From Flavobacteriales bacterium (GTDB taxonomy: Bacteria > Bacteroidota > Bacteroidia > UBA10329), in contig JAIPBM010000019.1 in the NCBI GenBank assembly GCA_021739695.1, positions 23,265 through 87,264 on the forward strand: DNA of 64,000 nucleotides. The letters are read 5' to 3'. This document shows positions 44,443 through 53,538 of this stretch, piece after piece. The position numbers and the translations under genes are program-made. The notes beneath the pieces are model-generated. The model did not search any database. It was not told where the DNA came from and saw nothing but the letters and a program-made list of their open reading frames with translations. Numbering within the stretch: position 1 is the stretch's first letter; each line of letters starts with the position of its first letter.

Positions 44443-45702
44443 CTATTTCGGATCGTCCTTGAAAGGTCGTCTTTGCGTCCATTCCTTGGGGCGGATGTTC
44501 TGAATGAATCGTTTCACAATTGAATTGGTGATTCCATTGAGATGCTTGACCAGCAATTGATACTGCTGCGGTTCTGCACCCATCGTGCTTTTGATCTCCA
44601 TGGCAGTACGTGCTAGATCGATGCTTTTCGCGCCATCTTTGATGGAATCATCCAATAGGCTGTAAAGGATGTTCTGATAGAGCGAACAATCCCTATTGTA
44701 ATCGTAATTCAATCCCACAAAGCTGGCATAGTTGTGCTCCACGCCTTTGATGTAGGAATAAAACCCGATCAGATTTTCCCCATCGAAATATCCTTTCACA
44801 ATAAAACGGTCTTCAAGTGCGGCTTTCAGATCCACGAAATAGCGCGGATGGATGCTGACCATATGAAAATCCGCACCAGCTTCTACATTCTTGAACAGTT
44901 CCATGATCAGATCATTCCGTTCTTGAATTTCGATAGCGTTCAACTCGCGAACTTCAAGATGCTCCGATTTCTTGTAAGCAGCTTTGGCTCGAACGCGATA
45001 CTTGGAACTGAAATCGTTCATCACATCTTCAAATTCCTTCCATTCTGGGCGAATGGCTGAAACCATGTTCGGCTGTACAGCAAAAGATGTAAAGTCATCA
45101 TCCAAAGCAACAATCTTCGATTCCAACGCTTCCGAAACATCCTTGATGAGGACGCAACGTATTTTCTTGCCAGATCGGTTTGATTCTACGATCTTCCTCC
45201 ATGCGCTATCTACAATGAAAGCACGTTCGGGAATAGTTAAGCTTTCGCTGAAATAGGCACCGTGGTCGCCCGATTGCAAAAGGTTTCCCTGAATGAGCAA
45301 ACGAGCTTTCACGCTTTCCAAACTGGAGGAAATAACGCCTTTGGCTTTGCTGAAAAACGATTGCGTATCGCCAACCTTATCGGTGTCAACGTTCTTATCC
45401 ACATTGGCAATATGAACGTCTGTTTCCTGATAGTAAAGGATGGCTACTGGTTCTTCTTGCCGATAAGCCACCATGTAATGGAAGCACATTCCCTTGTAAG
45501 GATGCTGCTCCAAGGCTGCCAAGTAAGGTGCCGAAAGCAGAAAATTGCCGCTTTCATGAAACAGCTTGCTCCAATGGGAAGCAGGCACATCGAATGCCGA
45601 TGTGAAATGCGCCAACGAAATACCGGCAACATCTTCCAAGCCTTCGCACTGCTTGCGAAGTCCACCTATCCGGTCACGTATAAAGTCGAGAGAAATGGCC
45701 AA
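44443..45702 (-). CDS. GNAT-like (BioF2/FemAB-type) acyltransferase
   Basis: A 419-residue protein that starts with TTG at 45702. The C-terminal half carries a GNAT-like fold: EHLEVRELN, then VKGYFDGENLIGFYSYIKG and YDYNRDCSLYQNILYSLLDDSI with IDLARTAMEIKSTMGAEP. The N-terminal half (for example SHWSKLFHESGNFLLSAPYLAALE) resembles the proteins annotated as peptidogalycan biosynthesis or BioF2-like acetyltransferases. Substrate unknown. Probably co-transcribed with lysE. Confidence 0.65.
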   Translation of the reverse strand: MAISLDFIRDRIGGLRKQCEGLEDVAGISLAHFTSAFDVPASHWSKLFHESGNFLLSAPYLAALEQHPYKGMCFHYMVAYRQEEPVAILYYQETDVHIANVDKNVDTDKVGDTQSFFSKAKGVISSSLESVKARLLIQGNLLQSGDHGAYFSESLTIPERAFIVDSAWRKIVESNRSGKKIRCVLIKDVSEALESKIVALDDDFTSFAVQPNMVSAIRPEWKEFEDVMNDFSSKYRVRAKAAYKKSEHLEVRELNAIEIQERNDLIMELFKNVEAGADFHMVSIHPRYFVDLKAALEDRFIVKGYFDGENLIGFYSYIKGVEHNYASFVGLNYDYNRDCSLYQNILYSLLDDSIKDGAKSIDLARTAMEIKSTMGAEPQQYQLLVKHLNGITNSIVKRFIQNIRPKEWTQRRPFKDDPK

Positions 45703-45732
45703 CCGTTATGATTAATAGTTAATTCAGAATGA

Positions 45733-47496
45733 TCAATTGTCAGACGCGGTTTGCTGATCGCTGTTTTCAAGCATCATATCCCTAACGTACTTGACAGGAG
45801 CAGATCCGAAAGAAAGGAATTCTTCATGAAATGCTTTCAATTTAAAGGCATCGCCTTGCTTTTCTTTCAACTCATTGCGCAATTGCATGATCTCGTAAAA
45901 TCCGGTAAAATAACTGCACAATTGCACTTGCGATAGTGTTGCTCTTTTCCACTTGCCCTTGGCTTCGGCCTCTTGCTGAAACGCCTGATCGACCAACAGA
46001 TCCATTGCTTGTTCCTCGGTCATGCCGTTTACGTGAATAGAATAGTCCAAAATAGTATTACAAACTGTTCGCAAATTCCATTTGTAGTACATCAACCACA
46101 TTTCTGGCGAATTGTTTCCGTAGCCTTCTTCCAGCATCATCCGCTCGGTATACACCGCCCAACCTTCAATCATGGCGCCATTGCCAAATATACTTTTCAC
46201 CAAACTTGGTGCTTGATTGGCGTACACCAATTGGGCATAGTGACCAGGAATCGCTTCGTGGATATTCAGTATTTGAAGAATGTAACTGTTGTATTCGCGC
46301 AGGTAGCTTTCGGCTTCATCTGCCGTGTAATTCTCCAAGGTTCCTACATTGTAATAGGTATCCCCGAACTTATCGTATGGTCCAGGTGCAGAAATAGAAG
46401 CTCCAGCAACCCCTGCCATGTAAGCGGGTTCTCGCCTAATCACCAACGGTTTTTCCGGGTCGAGAAAAAGAAGGTCTTGATCATTGACAAACTTGGTCAG
46501 TTCTGGAATCTGCGCTTCAATTGTGGCCTGAAAGCTATCGCGATGGCAATGCTGCAGCGATAGTTTGTCAATCATGCTTCTGATAGCCAAAAGTGTATCC
46601 GATGGCATGGCTTTCGTTCCGAAATAAGTTGACCAAAGATCTTTGGTAAGCGCCAACATCTTTCCGTGCAATTCAACCTTGGTTTCAACTGCTTTTTCGT
46701 AAACCTCTTCAGCGGAATAGGTACTGACAATATCGTATTGGAACTTCTGCGTAAAGAGCTCCCTCCCTATCCGAAAATCGCGGGCATTATCTTTCAACGT
46801 TGGTTTCACCTCCATCGAAAGGAAATCGATGTAATCTTGAATGGCCATTTTGGCGAATTCGATATTGGCAAGCAGATTCTCTTTTTCGACATGACTCAAC
46901 CCCGAAGCATCTACACTATCAATTAACGATGAACCGAACACGGCCAGCGCTCCTTCGTTCTGCATAATGGCCAGATCGGTATGTTGAACCGTTGGATTCT
47001 TGATGTTTGCCTTGGCTGCTTCGTAATACGCGTCCAACTGCTCCATTTTTGTCGACATGGCACGTAAACGTTCATCCAATGGCGCATATCTTCCATTGAT
47101 CATAATGCCAAACGCACCTCCAACGTTATAACTGGAAGGGTTCCATTCGTGCCCCTTAAAAACCTCGGTGTACCAGATGGTACTTTCCAACTGATTGCGG
47201 ATCATGAGCAGATCGGTCAATTCAGAAGGGCTCATCTTGCTTTGATTGAATTGCTTGAGCGAATCGAGATAGGACTTGCAAAAAGCCATTTCAGCATTTC
47301 GGCTCTCCTCATTCGGAATAATGAGCAACGAATCGTAATCGTGAAACCCAACGTAGGATGCCCAACCGGGATTCTGTTTCCAGAATTCAGTAATGAAACG
47401 GTCTTCGAAGGCTTTAAAATCCATGGTTTGAGGATGTTTCGTTTCCGAGCAGGAAATCAACAAGGCGATGGCGAAAAAATAAACGAGGAATCTCAT
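45733..47496 (-). CDS. DUF885-family peptidase-like lipoprotein
   Basis: 587 residues from the ATG at 47496, which gives a lipoprotein signal MRFLVYFFAIALLISCSETK. The upstream extension of the long frame overlaps the divergent gene and its promoters and is rejected. The zinc motif HEAIPGH is present in ILNIHEAIPGHYAQ, with a downstream EGWAVYTERM Glu, as in DUF885 metallopeptidase-like proteins. Several repeat segments typical of the family (APGPYDKFGDTYYNVG) are seen. It probably degrades peptides in the periplasm. Confidence 0.87.
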   Translation of the reverse strand: MRFLVYFFAIALLISCSETKHPQTMDFKAFEDRFITEFWKQNPGWASYVGFHDYDSLLIIPNEESRNAEMAFCKSYLDSLKQFNQSKMSPSELTDLLMIRNQLESTIWYTEVFKGHEWNPSSYNVGGAFGIMINGRYAPLDERLRAMSTKMEQLDAYYEAAKANIKNPTVQHTDLAIMQNEGALAVFGSSLIDSVDASGLSHVEKENLLANIEFAKMAIQDYIDFLSMEVKPTLKDNARDFRIGRELFTQKFQYDIVSTYSAEEVYEKAVETKVELHGKMLALTKDLWSTYFGTKAMPSDTLLAIRSMIDKLSLQHCHRDSFQATIEAQIPELTKFVNDQDLLFLDPEKPLVIRREPAYMAGVAGASISAPGPYDKFGDTYYNVGTLENYTADEAESYLREYNSYILQILNIHEAIPGHYAQLVYANQAPSLVKSIFGNGAMIEGWAVYTERMMLEEGYGNNSPEMWLMYYKWNLRTVCNTILDYSIHVNGMTEEQAMDLLVDQAFQQEAEAKGKWKRATLSQVQLCSYFTGFYEIMQLRNELKEKQGDAFKLKAFHEEFLSFGSAPVKYVRDMMLENSDQQTASDN

Positions 47497-47510
47497 GCTG
47501 GTAATTTGGT

Positions 47511-47540
47511 CAAAGATACCTTTATGACCGTGTCGGCAAA
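47511..47540 (-). promoter_or_regulatory. Promoter of the DUF885 gene
   Basis: TTTG (47537-47540), 18-nt spacer, TATCTTTG (47511-47518) on the minus strand, 14 nt before the ATG at 47496: a complete Bacteroidota -33/-7 pair. Confidence 0.65.
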
Positions 47541-47552
47541 TCGTCTTTTCAA

Positions 47553-47586
47553 TTTGATGAGAACTGTATCTGTATCGGTAACTTTG
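47553..47586 (+). promoter_or_regulatory. Promoter of the porin-like gene
   Basis: TTTG (47553-47556), 22-nt spacer, TAACTTTG (47579-47586), then 5 nt to the GTG start at 47592. It supports the GTG as the true start, with little or no leader. Confidence 0.6.
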
Positions 47587-47591
47587 ATGCT

Positions 47592-48425
47592 GTGAGATTT
47601 CTTTACACCGTAATCTTCTTGTTGATTGGTTTTCAGTTCTGCTTTGCGCAGGACGAAGATTATTATGCACCTGAAAAGCAACGGAATCCTGTAAGTCAGG
47701 AAGAACTGAATCAACTTCACCGTTGGGGGCCGAAATTCGGTATTGAAGCGTTCGGTTCCATTGGCTACTCGCATTTTTACACACCAAGCACCATTTCAGG
47801 AGCTTTCTATAAGGCGGTTGGCGGATTCGGTTATGATTCAGGTATTGGTGTTCGAATCCGCATTCGGCATAAACTGGCCATTGCTACTGGATTTGTGTTC
47901 AGTGGACGTGGTTATGACATCGGATTTCCTGCACAGGCTGAGTACGATACTGGCAATGGAACCGCTGTTATTGGCGTAGATGTATATGAAAAAGCCAACA
48001 TGACCTACATGGGTTTTTACATCAAACCTATTATCGAACTGAGCAGGAAGTTCCACTTGGCGCTCTTGTTCAAACCAAGTTGGCAGCTTTCTTACAAGGG
48101 AACATCCACACAAAACATTACAAGCGGACCAGCATCAATAGTAGGTTCAACGGGAACTTTGAAAAACCAATCCTCAGTAGAAATTGAGAAGAAACAATTC
48201 GAACTGGGATTAGAATTCGCTTACAAGTGGGTGATCGACCCTCAACTTATTCTTAAACCGCATATCGGAATCAACTTTGCTACCAGCGCCATTTTCCACA
48301 CGGGCGCAGACCTTCCTACACCTTTCGGAGCTTGGGAACAGAATCCATCGTTCATGACACTTCGATTCGGAGTGATCTTTGAAACGGGTCTTTGGATGGA
48401 TAAACCAAAGTTGGAAGAGAAATAG
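47592..48425 (+). CDS. Outer-membrane beta-barrel (PorT-like) protein
   Basis: 277 residues from a GTG at 47592, opening with the signal MRFLYTVIFLLIGFQFCFAQ. The body is beta-barrel like: GPKFGIEAFGSIGYSHFY, IRHKLAIATGFVFSGRG, MGFYIKPIIELS, and a final strand FMTLRFGVIFETGL. Position and composition fit small outer-membrane porin-family proteins of Bacteroidota. Divergent from the DUF885 gene; a short hairpin follows the stop. Confidence 0.75.
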   Translation: MRFLYTVIFLLIGFQFCFAQDEDYYAPEKQRNPVSQEELNQLHRWGPKFGIEAFGSIGYSHFYTPSTISGAFYKAVGGFGYDSGIGVRIRIRHKLAIATGFVFSGRGYDIGFPAQAEYDTGNGTAVIGVDVYEKANMTYMGFYIKPIIELSRKFHLALLFKPSWQLSYKGTSTQNITSGPASIVGSTGTLKNQSSVEIEKKQFELGLEFAYKWVIDPQLILKPHIGINFATSAIFHTGADLPTPFGAWEQNPSFMTLRFGVIFETGLWMDKPKLEEK

Positions 48426-48427
48426 TT

Positions 48428-48445
48428 ACTTGAAGAGATTCAAGT
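48428..48445 (+). terminator. Weak hairpin after the porin-like gene
   Basis: ACTTGAA (48428-48434), loop GAGA, TTCAAGT (48439-48445): a perfect 7-bp stem 3 nt after the stop, but without a T tract. Confidence 0.35.
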
Positions 48446-48479
48446 TCTCGCAAGCTTCAGAATAATCTAACACCTTTAA

Positions 48480-48487
48480 TACTTTCG
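48480..48487 (+). promoter_or_regulatory. -7 box (TACTTTCG) upstream of the MBOAT gene
   Basis: TAnnTTCG box 25 nt before the ATG at 48513; no clear -33. Confidence 0.35.
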
Positions 48488-48512
48488 CAGGCAACTAGCC
48501 GAAACCCTTCGA

Positions 48513-49946
48513 ATGCTTTTCAGCAGTCTGCTGTTTCTCTTCGCTTTTTTGCCCACGGTTCTACTTCTGAACCTGGTCTTTAAAAAGAATGCACGGAATT
48601 TTCTGCTGCTCTTTTTCAGCCTGCTGTTCTACGCTTGGGGTGGCGTTACAGACACACTGATCCTGATCGGTTCCATCATCATCAATCATGTGCTTGCCTC
48701 TCGAATTGTGGCCACGGACGGAATGAGTAGAAAGCGCTGGTTACAGATCGGAATTATAACAAACGCGCTCATCATTATCAGCTTCAAGTATCTGGGCTTC
48801 ATGGCAGAGAACTTGAACTTGGTATTCAGCTCCATAGGATTTGCCATGGAGATTCCTCGCATCAAGATCCGTTTACCGCTCGGCATCTCATTCTTCACAT
48901 TTCAACAGATGTCCATGCTGTGGGATATTTATCGCCAGCACGACAAACGCAAACTGAAATTGGCCGAAACAGCCTTGTATGTGAGTTTCTTTCCACAATT
49001 GATCGCTGGTCCGATTGTTCGCTACCACGACATCATTGATCAGATCAGAAACAGGGTTCTTTCCATCGACCTATTCCATTCTGGCGTTCAACGTTTCATC
49101 ATTGGTCTGTTCCGAAAGGTGATCTTGGCCAACACCTGCGCCATCATTGCCGATGAAATAATGGACTTGCCTGTGACAGAACTATCCACATCCGTGGCAT
49201 GGCTCGGAATCGTTGCCTACGCGTTCCAGATCTATTTCGACTTTTCAGGTTACTCTGATATGGCAATCGGTATTGGAAGAATGCTCGGATTCAGAATTCT
49301 GGAGAATTTCAACTTCCCATATGTCTCTAGAAGTATTCAGGAGTTTTGGAGGCGTTGGCACATGTCGCTTTCTACGTGGTTCAGAGATTACGTCTACATC
49401 CCGCTTGGTGGAAACAGAATGGGTGTTGCGCGTACTTACATCAACCTGCTTACCGTCTTTTTTCTTACTGGACTTTGGCATGGAGCCACCTGGAGTTTCA
49501 TCTTCTGGGGCTTGTTCCACGGGTTTTTCCTCGTACTGGAACGACTTGGGATGAACAATTTATTGGACCGACTTCCTCGCCCGATCTCGTGGTCATATAC
49601 CATGCTGGTGGTTCTCGTTGGTTGGGTGTTCTTCCGAATAGAGGATTTCAGCAGCGCCTCCAATTATGTCGGTTTGCTGTTCGGATTAGGAGAATCGAAT
49701 CCTATTTCAGTTCTACAATTTGTTGACCGCGAGAAACTGCTCGTTCTTGCAGCTGCTGGCTTGTTCTCTACCACGCTTCCTCAACTTGTACTTAATTGGA
49801 TTACTACTCAGCTTTCTAAATTGGGCAATTGGCATCAGTGGCCTTTAGAATTGTTCAAGGCTGCTGTGCTACTACTCATCGTTCTGAGCTGCGCGATGTA
49901 TGAAAATGCCGATTCATATAACCCATTCATCTATTTCAGATTCTAA
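48513..49946 (+). CDS. MBOAT-family O-acyltransferase (AlgI-like)
   Basis: A 477-residue polytopic membrane protein of the MBOAT family. It has the typical N-terminal FFSLLFYAWGG region, LPLGISFFTFQQMSMLWDIYR, DFSGYSDMAIGIGRMLGF, FWRRWHMSLSTWFRDYVYIPLGG and the catalytic His in GLWHGATWSFIFWGLFHG. AlgI-type proteins pass acyl groups across the membrane to a periplasmic transferase. Its stop overlaps the ATG of an AlgJ-like gene by one base, so the two form an O-acetylation pair, perhaps for an exopolysaccharide. Confidence 0.93.
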   Translation: MLFSSLLFLFAFLPTVLLLNLVFKKNARNFLLLFFSLLFYAWGGVTDTLILIGSIIINHVLASRIVATDGMSRKRWLQIGIITNALIIISFKYLGFMAENLNLVFSSIGFAMEIPRIKIRLPLGISFFTFQQMSMLWDIYRQHDKRKLKLAETALYVSFFPQLIAGPIVRYHDIIDQIRNRVLSIDLFHSGVQRFIIGLFRKVILANTCAIIADEIMDLPVTELSTSVAWLGIVAYAFQIYFDFSGYSDMAIGIGRMLGFRILENFNFPYVSRSIQEFWRRWHMSLSTWFRDYVYIPLGGNRMGVARTYINLLTVFFLTGLWHGATWSFIFWGLFHGFFLVLERLGMNNLLDRLPRPISWSYTMLVVLVGWVFFRIEDFSSASNYVGLLFGLGESNPISVLQFVDREKLLVLAAAGLFSTTLPQLVLNWITTQLSKLGNWHQWPLELFKAAVLLLIVLSCAMYENADSYNPFIYFRF

Positions 49947-51082
49947 TGGGACATCTGAGCAAATACATTCTTTCCGTGCTGTTTGTGGCGATGCTATCCG
50001 TGCCACTCATAAATCAGAACTTCTCTATTTGGAACTTTGAGCAAAAGGACGAAAACAGGGATTTCCATGAGAAACCAACATTGAAATTGGACCACATGGA
50101 AATCTTTCCGGGCCAGTTTGATGCCTATTTCGAAGACGCTTTCAGTTTTAAACCACCATTATTGGAGTTATACAAATTCGTGAAACTTCGTTGGCTGAGG
50201 GTTTCTCCATATCCGGAAAAAACCATGCTTGGCAACGATGGCTGGTATTTCCTAACACAAAAGGAAGGAAACATTTTGGCAGGAAAGAAGGATTTCACGC
50301 CTGCGCATCTCGCAGCTTTTAAAACTGAATGGCAAAGGCGCAGTACATTCCTCGACTCACTTGGAATCGTTTACCATTGGTACATCATGCCCATGAAGCA
50401 TTATGTATACAAAGACAAATTGAAGTATAACGCACCCATTTCTCCTCGTCCGAAACGTGTTGCTCAATTGCAGGAATTTCTGAATGCAGCATTTCCAGAT
50501 CTGGTTTATGACCCTACCGAAGTGCTTATCAAGGCGAGAGATAGCGTTGAGGTGTATCAGAAGCGAGACAACCACTGGAATTACCAAGCTGGCTATTCGG
50601 TTTCAGCATACATCATTGAAACCTTGAAGAAAGATTTCCCACAGCTGGAACACAAACCGTTCAGTGCCTATGGATGGAAAGAAAAATGGGGAATTGGCGG
50701 ATTTCATGCAGGAGTTTTAGGGTTTGAAGACTCGGTTGCCATAAAAGTGCCAATCGACTCGAACGAAGACGCTATTCAATTTTCTTACGGGTTCCCCCCC
50801 ACACCAGAACTCCCTTTTCCAGACCAATACGAGTTCTCTTATCGGAAATCAGACACCACGGGACCAAGAATTCTGATCATCCGAGATTCATTCGGAGATT
50901 ATCTGAGACCATTTTTCAAAGAATCATTCTCCGAATCGGTATTCATTTTCGATGCATGGAATTATGACCTTCCAGAAAAAATCGTGTTACAAGTAAAACC
51001 CGACATCGTCTTGTTCTGGTCGCTGGAAACACATATTGGTCACGTGATAAGAAACTCACCTGAGTACACGGACGACTACTGA
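49946..51082 (+). CDS. AlgJ/AlgX-like SGNH-type O-acetyltransferase
   Basis: A 378-residue protein with one N-terminal membrane anchor (5-25) and a periplasmic SGNH-like domain. The motifs are MLGNDGWYFLTQKEG, the Asp-His pair in KRDNHWNYQAGY, and the Ser block LIIRDSFGDYLRPFF. It should transfer acetyl groups delivered by the MBOAT partner to a polysaccharide. The polymer is not identified, as no glycan synthase genes are near. Confidence 0.87.
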   Translation: MGHLSKYILSVLFVAMLSVPLINQNFSIWNFEQKDENRDFHEKPTLKLDHMEIFPGQFDAYFEDAFSFKPPLLELYKFVKLRWLRVSPYPEKTMLGNDGWYFLTQKEGNILAGKKDFTPAHLAAFKTEWQRRSTFLDSLGIVYHWYIMPMKHYVYKDKLKYNAPISPRPKRVAQLQEFLNAAFPDLVYDPTEVLIKARDSVEVYQKRDNHWNYQAGYSVSAYIIETLKKDFPQLEHKPFSAYGWKEKWGIGGFHAGVLGFEDSVAIKVPIDSNEDAIQFSYGFPPTPELPFPDQYEFSYRKSDTTGPRILIIRDSFGDYLRPFFKESFSESVFIFDAWNYDLPEKIVLQVKPDIVLFWSLETHIGHVIRNSPEYTDDY

Positions 51083-51095
51083 TCGTTTCTGAAAA

Positions 51096-51749
51096 TCACC
51101 AGCTGTTGCAGCGGAATCGGTCTAATTCAACTTCTGCCCCAGTAGTCGTAGAATTTCCATGTTCGTAATCGTAGGATTGGAAATTATCCACCCAAACACC
51201 AATTCGACCTTGACCAGCACTCAACGCTCCAAGAACTAAACGAACGCCAACAGGCTTAACTTCCACTGAATCTGAATAGGCGTATGACACGCTTCCGAAG
51301 GTAAACGAGCTCGAGACAATGTTTCCGCTACGTTCAATCTTCATCGAACCTTCGTTGGTAGGAATAAGTCTAAGATGCTCCTCAAACTGTTGGGCATTCA
51401 CATAAGCATATGCTTCGCCTTGATGAACTGCCACTCCGCTCAACACATTTTCATCATCCAAGTCATAGATTTCCATTCGAAACTGTGGTCCAAGCACATC
51501 GTTTGAATCCAAAACGATGTGATCGATACTGACCTCAAAATCTCCTTTTAAGGTCTGCTGAGAAAGCGAAATAGCATTAACCGTACTTGGATTGTAGACA
51601 ACCAACGACAACCATCCAGTGTCTGTTTTGGCATATGCAGCAATGTCGCGCGTATCCAAATCCCATATTGGCCGACATGGATCTGAGTCCTCTTTACATC
51701 CAATAAAAATGGAACAGATAATAATGGCCAACCATAGCAAACGATTCAT
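51096..51749 (-). CDS. Hypothetical lipoprotein
   Basis: A 217-residue protein with a lipoprotein signal ending in CSIFIGCKED. The mature part is beta-rich (MRIGVWVDN-like strand near the end, VSYAYSDSVEVKPVGVRLVLG), with an overall shape like a concanavalin-type fold. No family recognised. The ATG at 51749 is preceded by a TATTTTCG -7 box at 4 nt. Confidence 0.55.
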   Translation of the reverse strand: MNRLLWLAIIICSIFIGCKEDSDPCRPIWDLDTRDIAAYAKTDTGWLSLVVYNPSTVNAISLSQQTLKGDFEVSIDHIVLDSNDVLGPQFRMEIYDLDDENVLSGVAVHQGEAYAYVNAQQFEEHLRLIPTNEGSMKIERSGNIVSSSFTFGSVSYAYSDSVEVKPVGVRLVLGALSAGQGRIGVWVDNFQSYDYEHGNSTTTGAEVELDRFRCNSW

Positions 51750-51753
51750 GCTT

Positions 51754-51761
51754 CGAAAATA
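51754..51761 (-). promoter_or_regulatory. -7 box (TATTTTCG) of the lipoprotein gene
   Basis: TAnnTTCG box on the minus strand, 4 nt before the ATG at 51749. Confidence 0.4.
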
Positions 51762-51798
51762 ATCGAAGTAGTTGAACGAATGCTAGAACTTGAGAAGG

Positions 51799-52614
51799 CT
51801 AATCTTGAATGGCTACACTCAGAATCGGAATCTGTTCGTGATTGACAAGATCTTCCGTTCTACTTCCCATCAGAATATGGAACAATCCGTCTCTGCCGTG
51901 TGTGGCAATCGCAGTCAGATCTGCTCCGATCATCCCCGTAAATTCACTGATACCAGATTCTAAGGTTTCAGCATTCACCACGTTCACCGTGTAATCCGTC
52001 AAACCGGTTGCTTTGGCAAGGTCGTGCATCTGTTGGTTGCAGGTTTTGGTGGTTTCAAATTCTCCAACGGTGCACACTCTGAGCAGATGAAGTTTTGCAT
52101 TGAACAACTCTGCAAATCGCTGAACATTGATGAAAGCGGTTTCCACTTCTTTGTTGAAGTTGGAAGCAAAAACAATGGTTTTGAAATCCAATGAATCTGG
52201 AACGCGTTTCACCGTAAGTACCGGACATTTGGATCGTCTGAGTATTTTCTGTGCATTCGAGCCAAAAATGATCTCCTTGATTCCGCTTGCACCATGCGAA
52301 CCCATCACTATCAGGTCAATTTCGTGTTTGATGGCAAGCTTAGAAACGTTTTCATGAATTAGGTCGAACTGAAGTGCTTCCACAACATTTACCCCTTCGA
52401 AGAACGGTTGATTCACCATTTCTTGCATACGTTTTCTAACCAGTTTCATCACGAATATCTGTTTAGAAATCTCCTCTTCATCACCGTATTCCAACAAGCT
52501 TACCACATGCAGCAGATAAACGCGGGCATTCGTCTTTTTAGCAATGCTTGCAGCCACTTCTGCAGCTGCATAGGCCGTTTCGGAGAAATCTGTAGGTACG
52601 AGTATTCGCTTCAT
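51799..52614 (-). CDS. Tandem universal stress protein
   Basis: A 271-residue protein with two UspA domains. The first (1 to about 145) starts MKRILVPTDFSETAYAAAEVA and ends with the nucleotide loop VMGSHGASGIKEIIFGSNAQ and CPVLTV. The second (about 150-271) is degenerate, with ATHGRDGLFHILMGSRTE and IPILSV. The first domain keeps the ATP-binding G-2X-G-9X-G(S) layout. It is cytoplasmic and probably stress-related. Confidence 0.9.
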   Translation of the reverse strand: MKRILVPTDFSETAYAAAEVAASIAKKTNARVYLLHVVSLLEYGDEEEISKQIFVMKLVRKRMQEMVNQPFFEGVNVVEALQFDLIHENVSKLAIKHEIDLIVMGSHGASGIKEIIFGSNAQKILRRSKCPVLTVKRVPDSLDFKTIVFASNFNKEVETAFINVQRFAELFNAKLHLLRVCTVGEFETTKTCNQQMHDLAKATGLTDYTVNVVNAETLESGISEFTGMIGADLTAIATHGRDGLFHILMGSRTEDLVNHEQIPILSVAIQD

Positions 52615-52767
52615 AATGGTTTCTATTTGAACGCAAATTACCTACCCTGTTCCCTAAGGCCATGACATTTCTCAATGGTCATTATGATTAACCTCAACAA
52701 CATTGCGGTCTTCACAATATTTAACACAAGCCAATAGTTCTTAACGAATGGGGCCGAAACTTCCGTC

Positions 52768-52775
52768 TATTTTCG
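52768..52775 (+). promoter_or_regulatory. -7 box (TATTTTCG) of the ABC export operon
   Basis: TAnnTTCG box 7 nt before the ATG at 52783. Confidence 0.4.
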
Positions 52776-52782
52776 CAACCGA

Positions 52783-53466
52783 ATGATAGAACTATCCGGA
52801 ATCAGGAAATCATACCAAATGGGCAGCAACCGTTTGGAAGTACTCAAAGGAATTGACCTGAGCATTTCAGAAGGCGAACTGGTTTCCATCATGGGTTCTT
52901 CCGGAACAGGTAAATCCACCTTGCTCAATATCCTCGGAATTCTAGATAATTACGATTCCGGCTCCTATTACTTAGATGGTACGCTTATCAAAGATCTGAG
53001 CGAGACGAAAGCAGCCCAATATCGAAACAAGCTGCTGGGCTTCGTTTTTCAGAGTTTCAACTTGGTCAACTTCAAGAATGCGATGGAAAACGTGGCACTT
53101 CCGCTCTACTACCAAGGAGTTGGAAGACGCAAACGGAATAAGATCGCATTGGAATACTTGGAACAGGTTGGTCTTTTGGATTGGGCTGAACATCTGCCAA
53201 GCGAAATGAGCGGTGGGCAGAAACAGCGTGTGGCCATTGCCCGTGCATTGGTTACCAAGCCAAGGCTCATTTTGGCAGATGAACCGACAGGTGCACTTGA
53301 TAGCACCACTTCATCCGAAGTAATGCAAATGCTGAAGGATGTGAATGCTGCGGGAATGACCGTGGTCATCGTAACACACGAACACGACATTGCAGCACAG
53401 ACAGACCGTGTCATCCTCATGAAGGATGGACTGATTGACAGTGAGGAATTAAGAATTAGGAATTAA
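52783..53466 (+). CDS. MacB/LolD-type ABC transporter ATP-binding protein
   Basis: A 227-residue ATPase: Walker A GSSGTGKST (38-46), Q-loop in LGFVFQSFNLV, signature MSGGQKQRVAIARALV, Walker B LILADEPTGALD and the switch His in VTHEHD. It serves the two FtsX-type permeases and adaptor downstream. The last residues (EELRIRN) are encoded by a dispersed AATTAAGAATTA-type repeat, so the C-terminus seems to have been altered by the insertion. Confidence 0.9.
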   Translation: MIELSGIRKSYQMGSNRLEVLKGIDLSISEGELVSIMGSSGTGKSTLLNILGILDNYDSGSYYLDGTLIKDLSETKAAQYRNKLLGFVFQSFNLVNFKNAMENVALPLYYQGVGRRKRNKIALEYLEQVGLLDWAEHLPSEMSGGQKQRVAIARALVTKPRLILADEPTGALDSTTSSEVMQMLKDVNAAGMTVVIVTHEHDIAAQTDRVILMKDGLIDSEELRIRN

Positions 53467-53533
53467 TAATGCGACCACGAAACATGCACGCAAATTCCAA
53501 TTTTTCATTCTTAATTATTCATTTAGAATTCTT
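53445..53533. repeat. Dispersed AT-rich element between ABC genes
   Basis: GAATTAAGAATTAGGAATTA at 53445-53464 on one side, and an inverted-like TTCATTCTTAATTATTCATT with TAGAATTC on the other (53504-53530), around a GC-richer centre. It fills the 72-bp gap between the ATPase and the first permease and supplies the last codons of the ATPase. Similar short motifs occur in the 190-bp repeats (7710-7920). Confidence 0.6.
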
Positions 53534-53538
53534 GAGAA

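Noticed and set aside
47497..47787. N-terminal extension of the DUF885 protein (97 codons)
   Set aside because: It covers the divergent promoters and the start of the neighbouring gene, and a lipoprotein signal begins at 47496.
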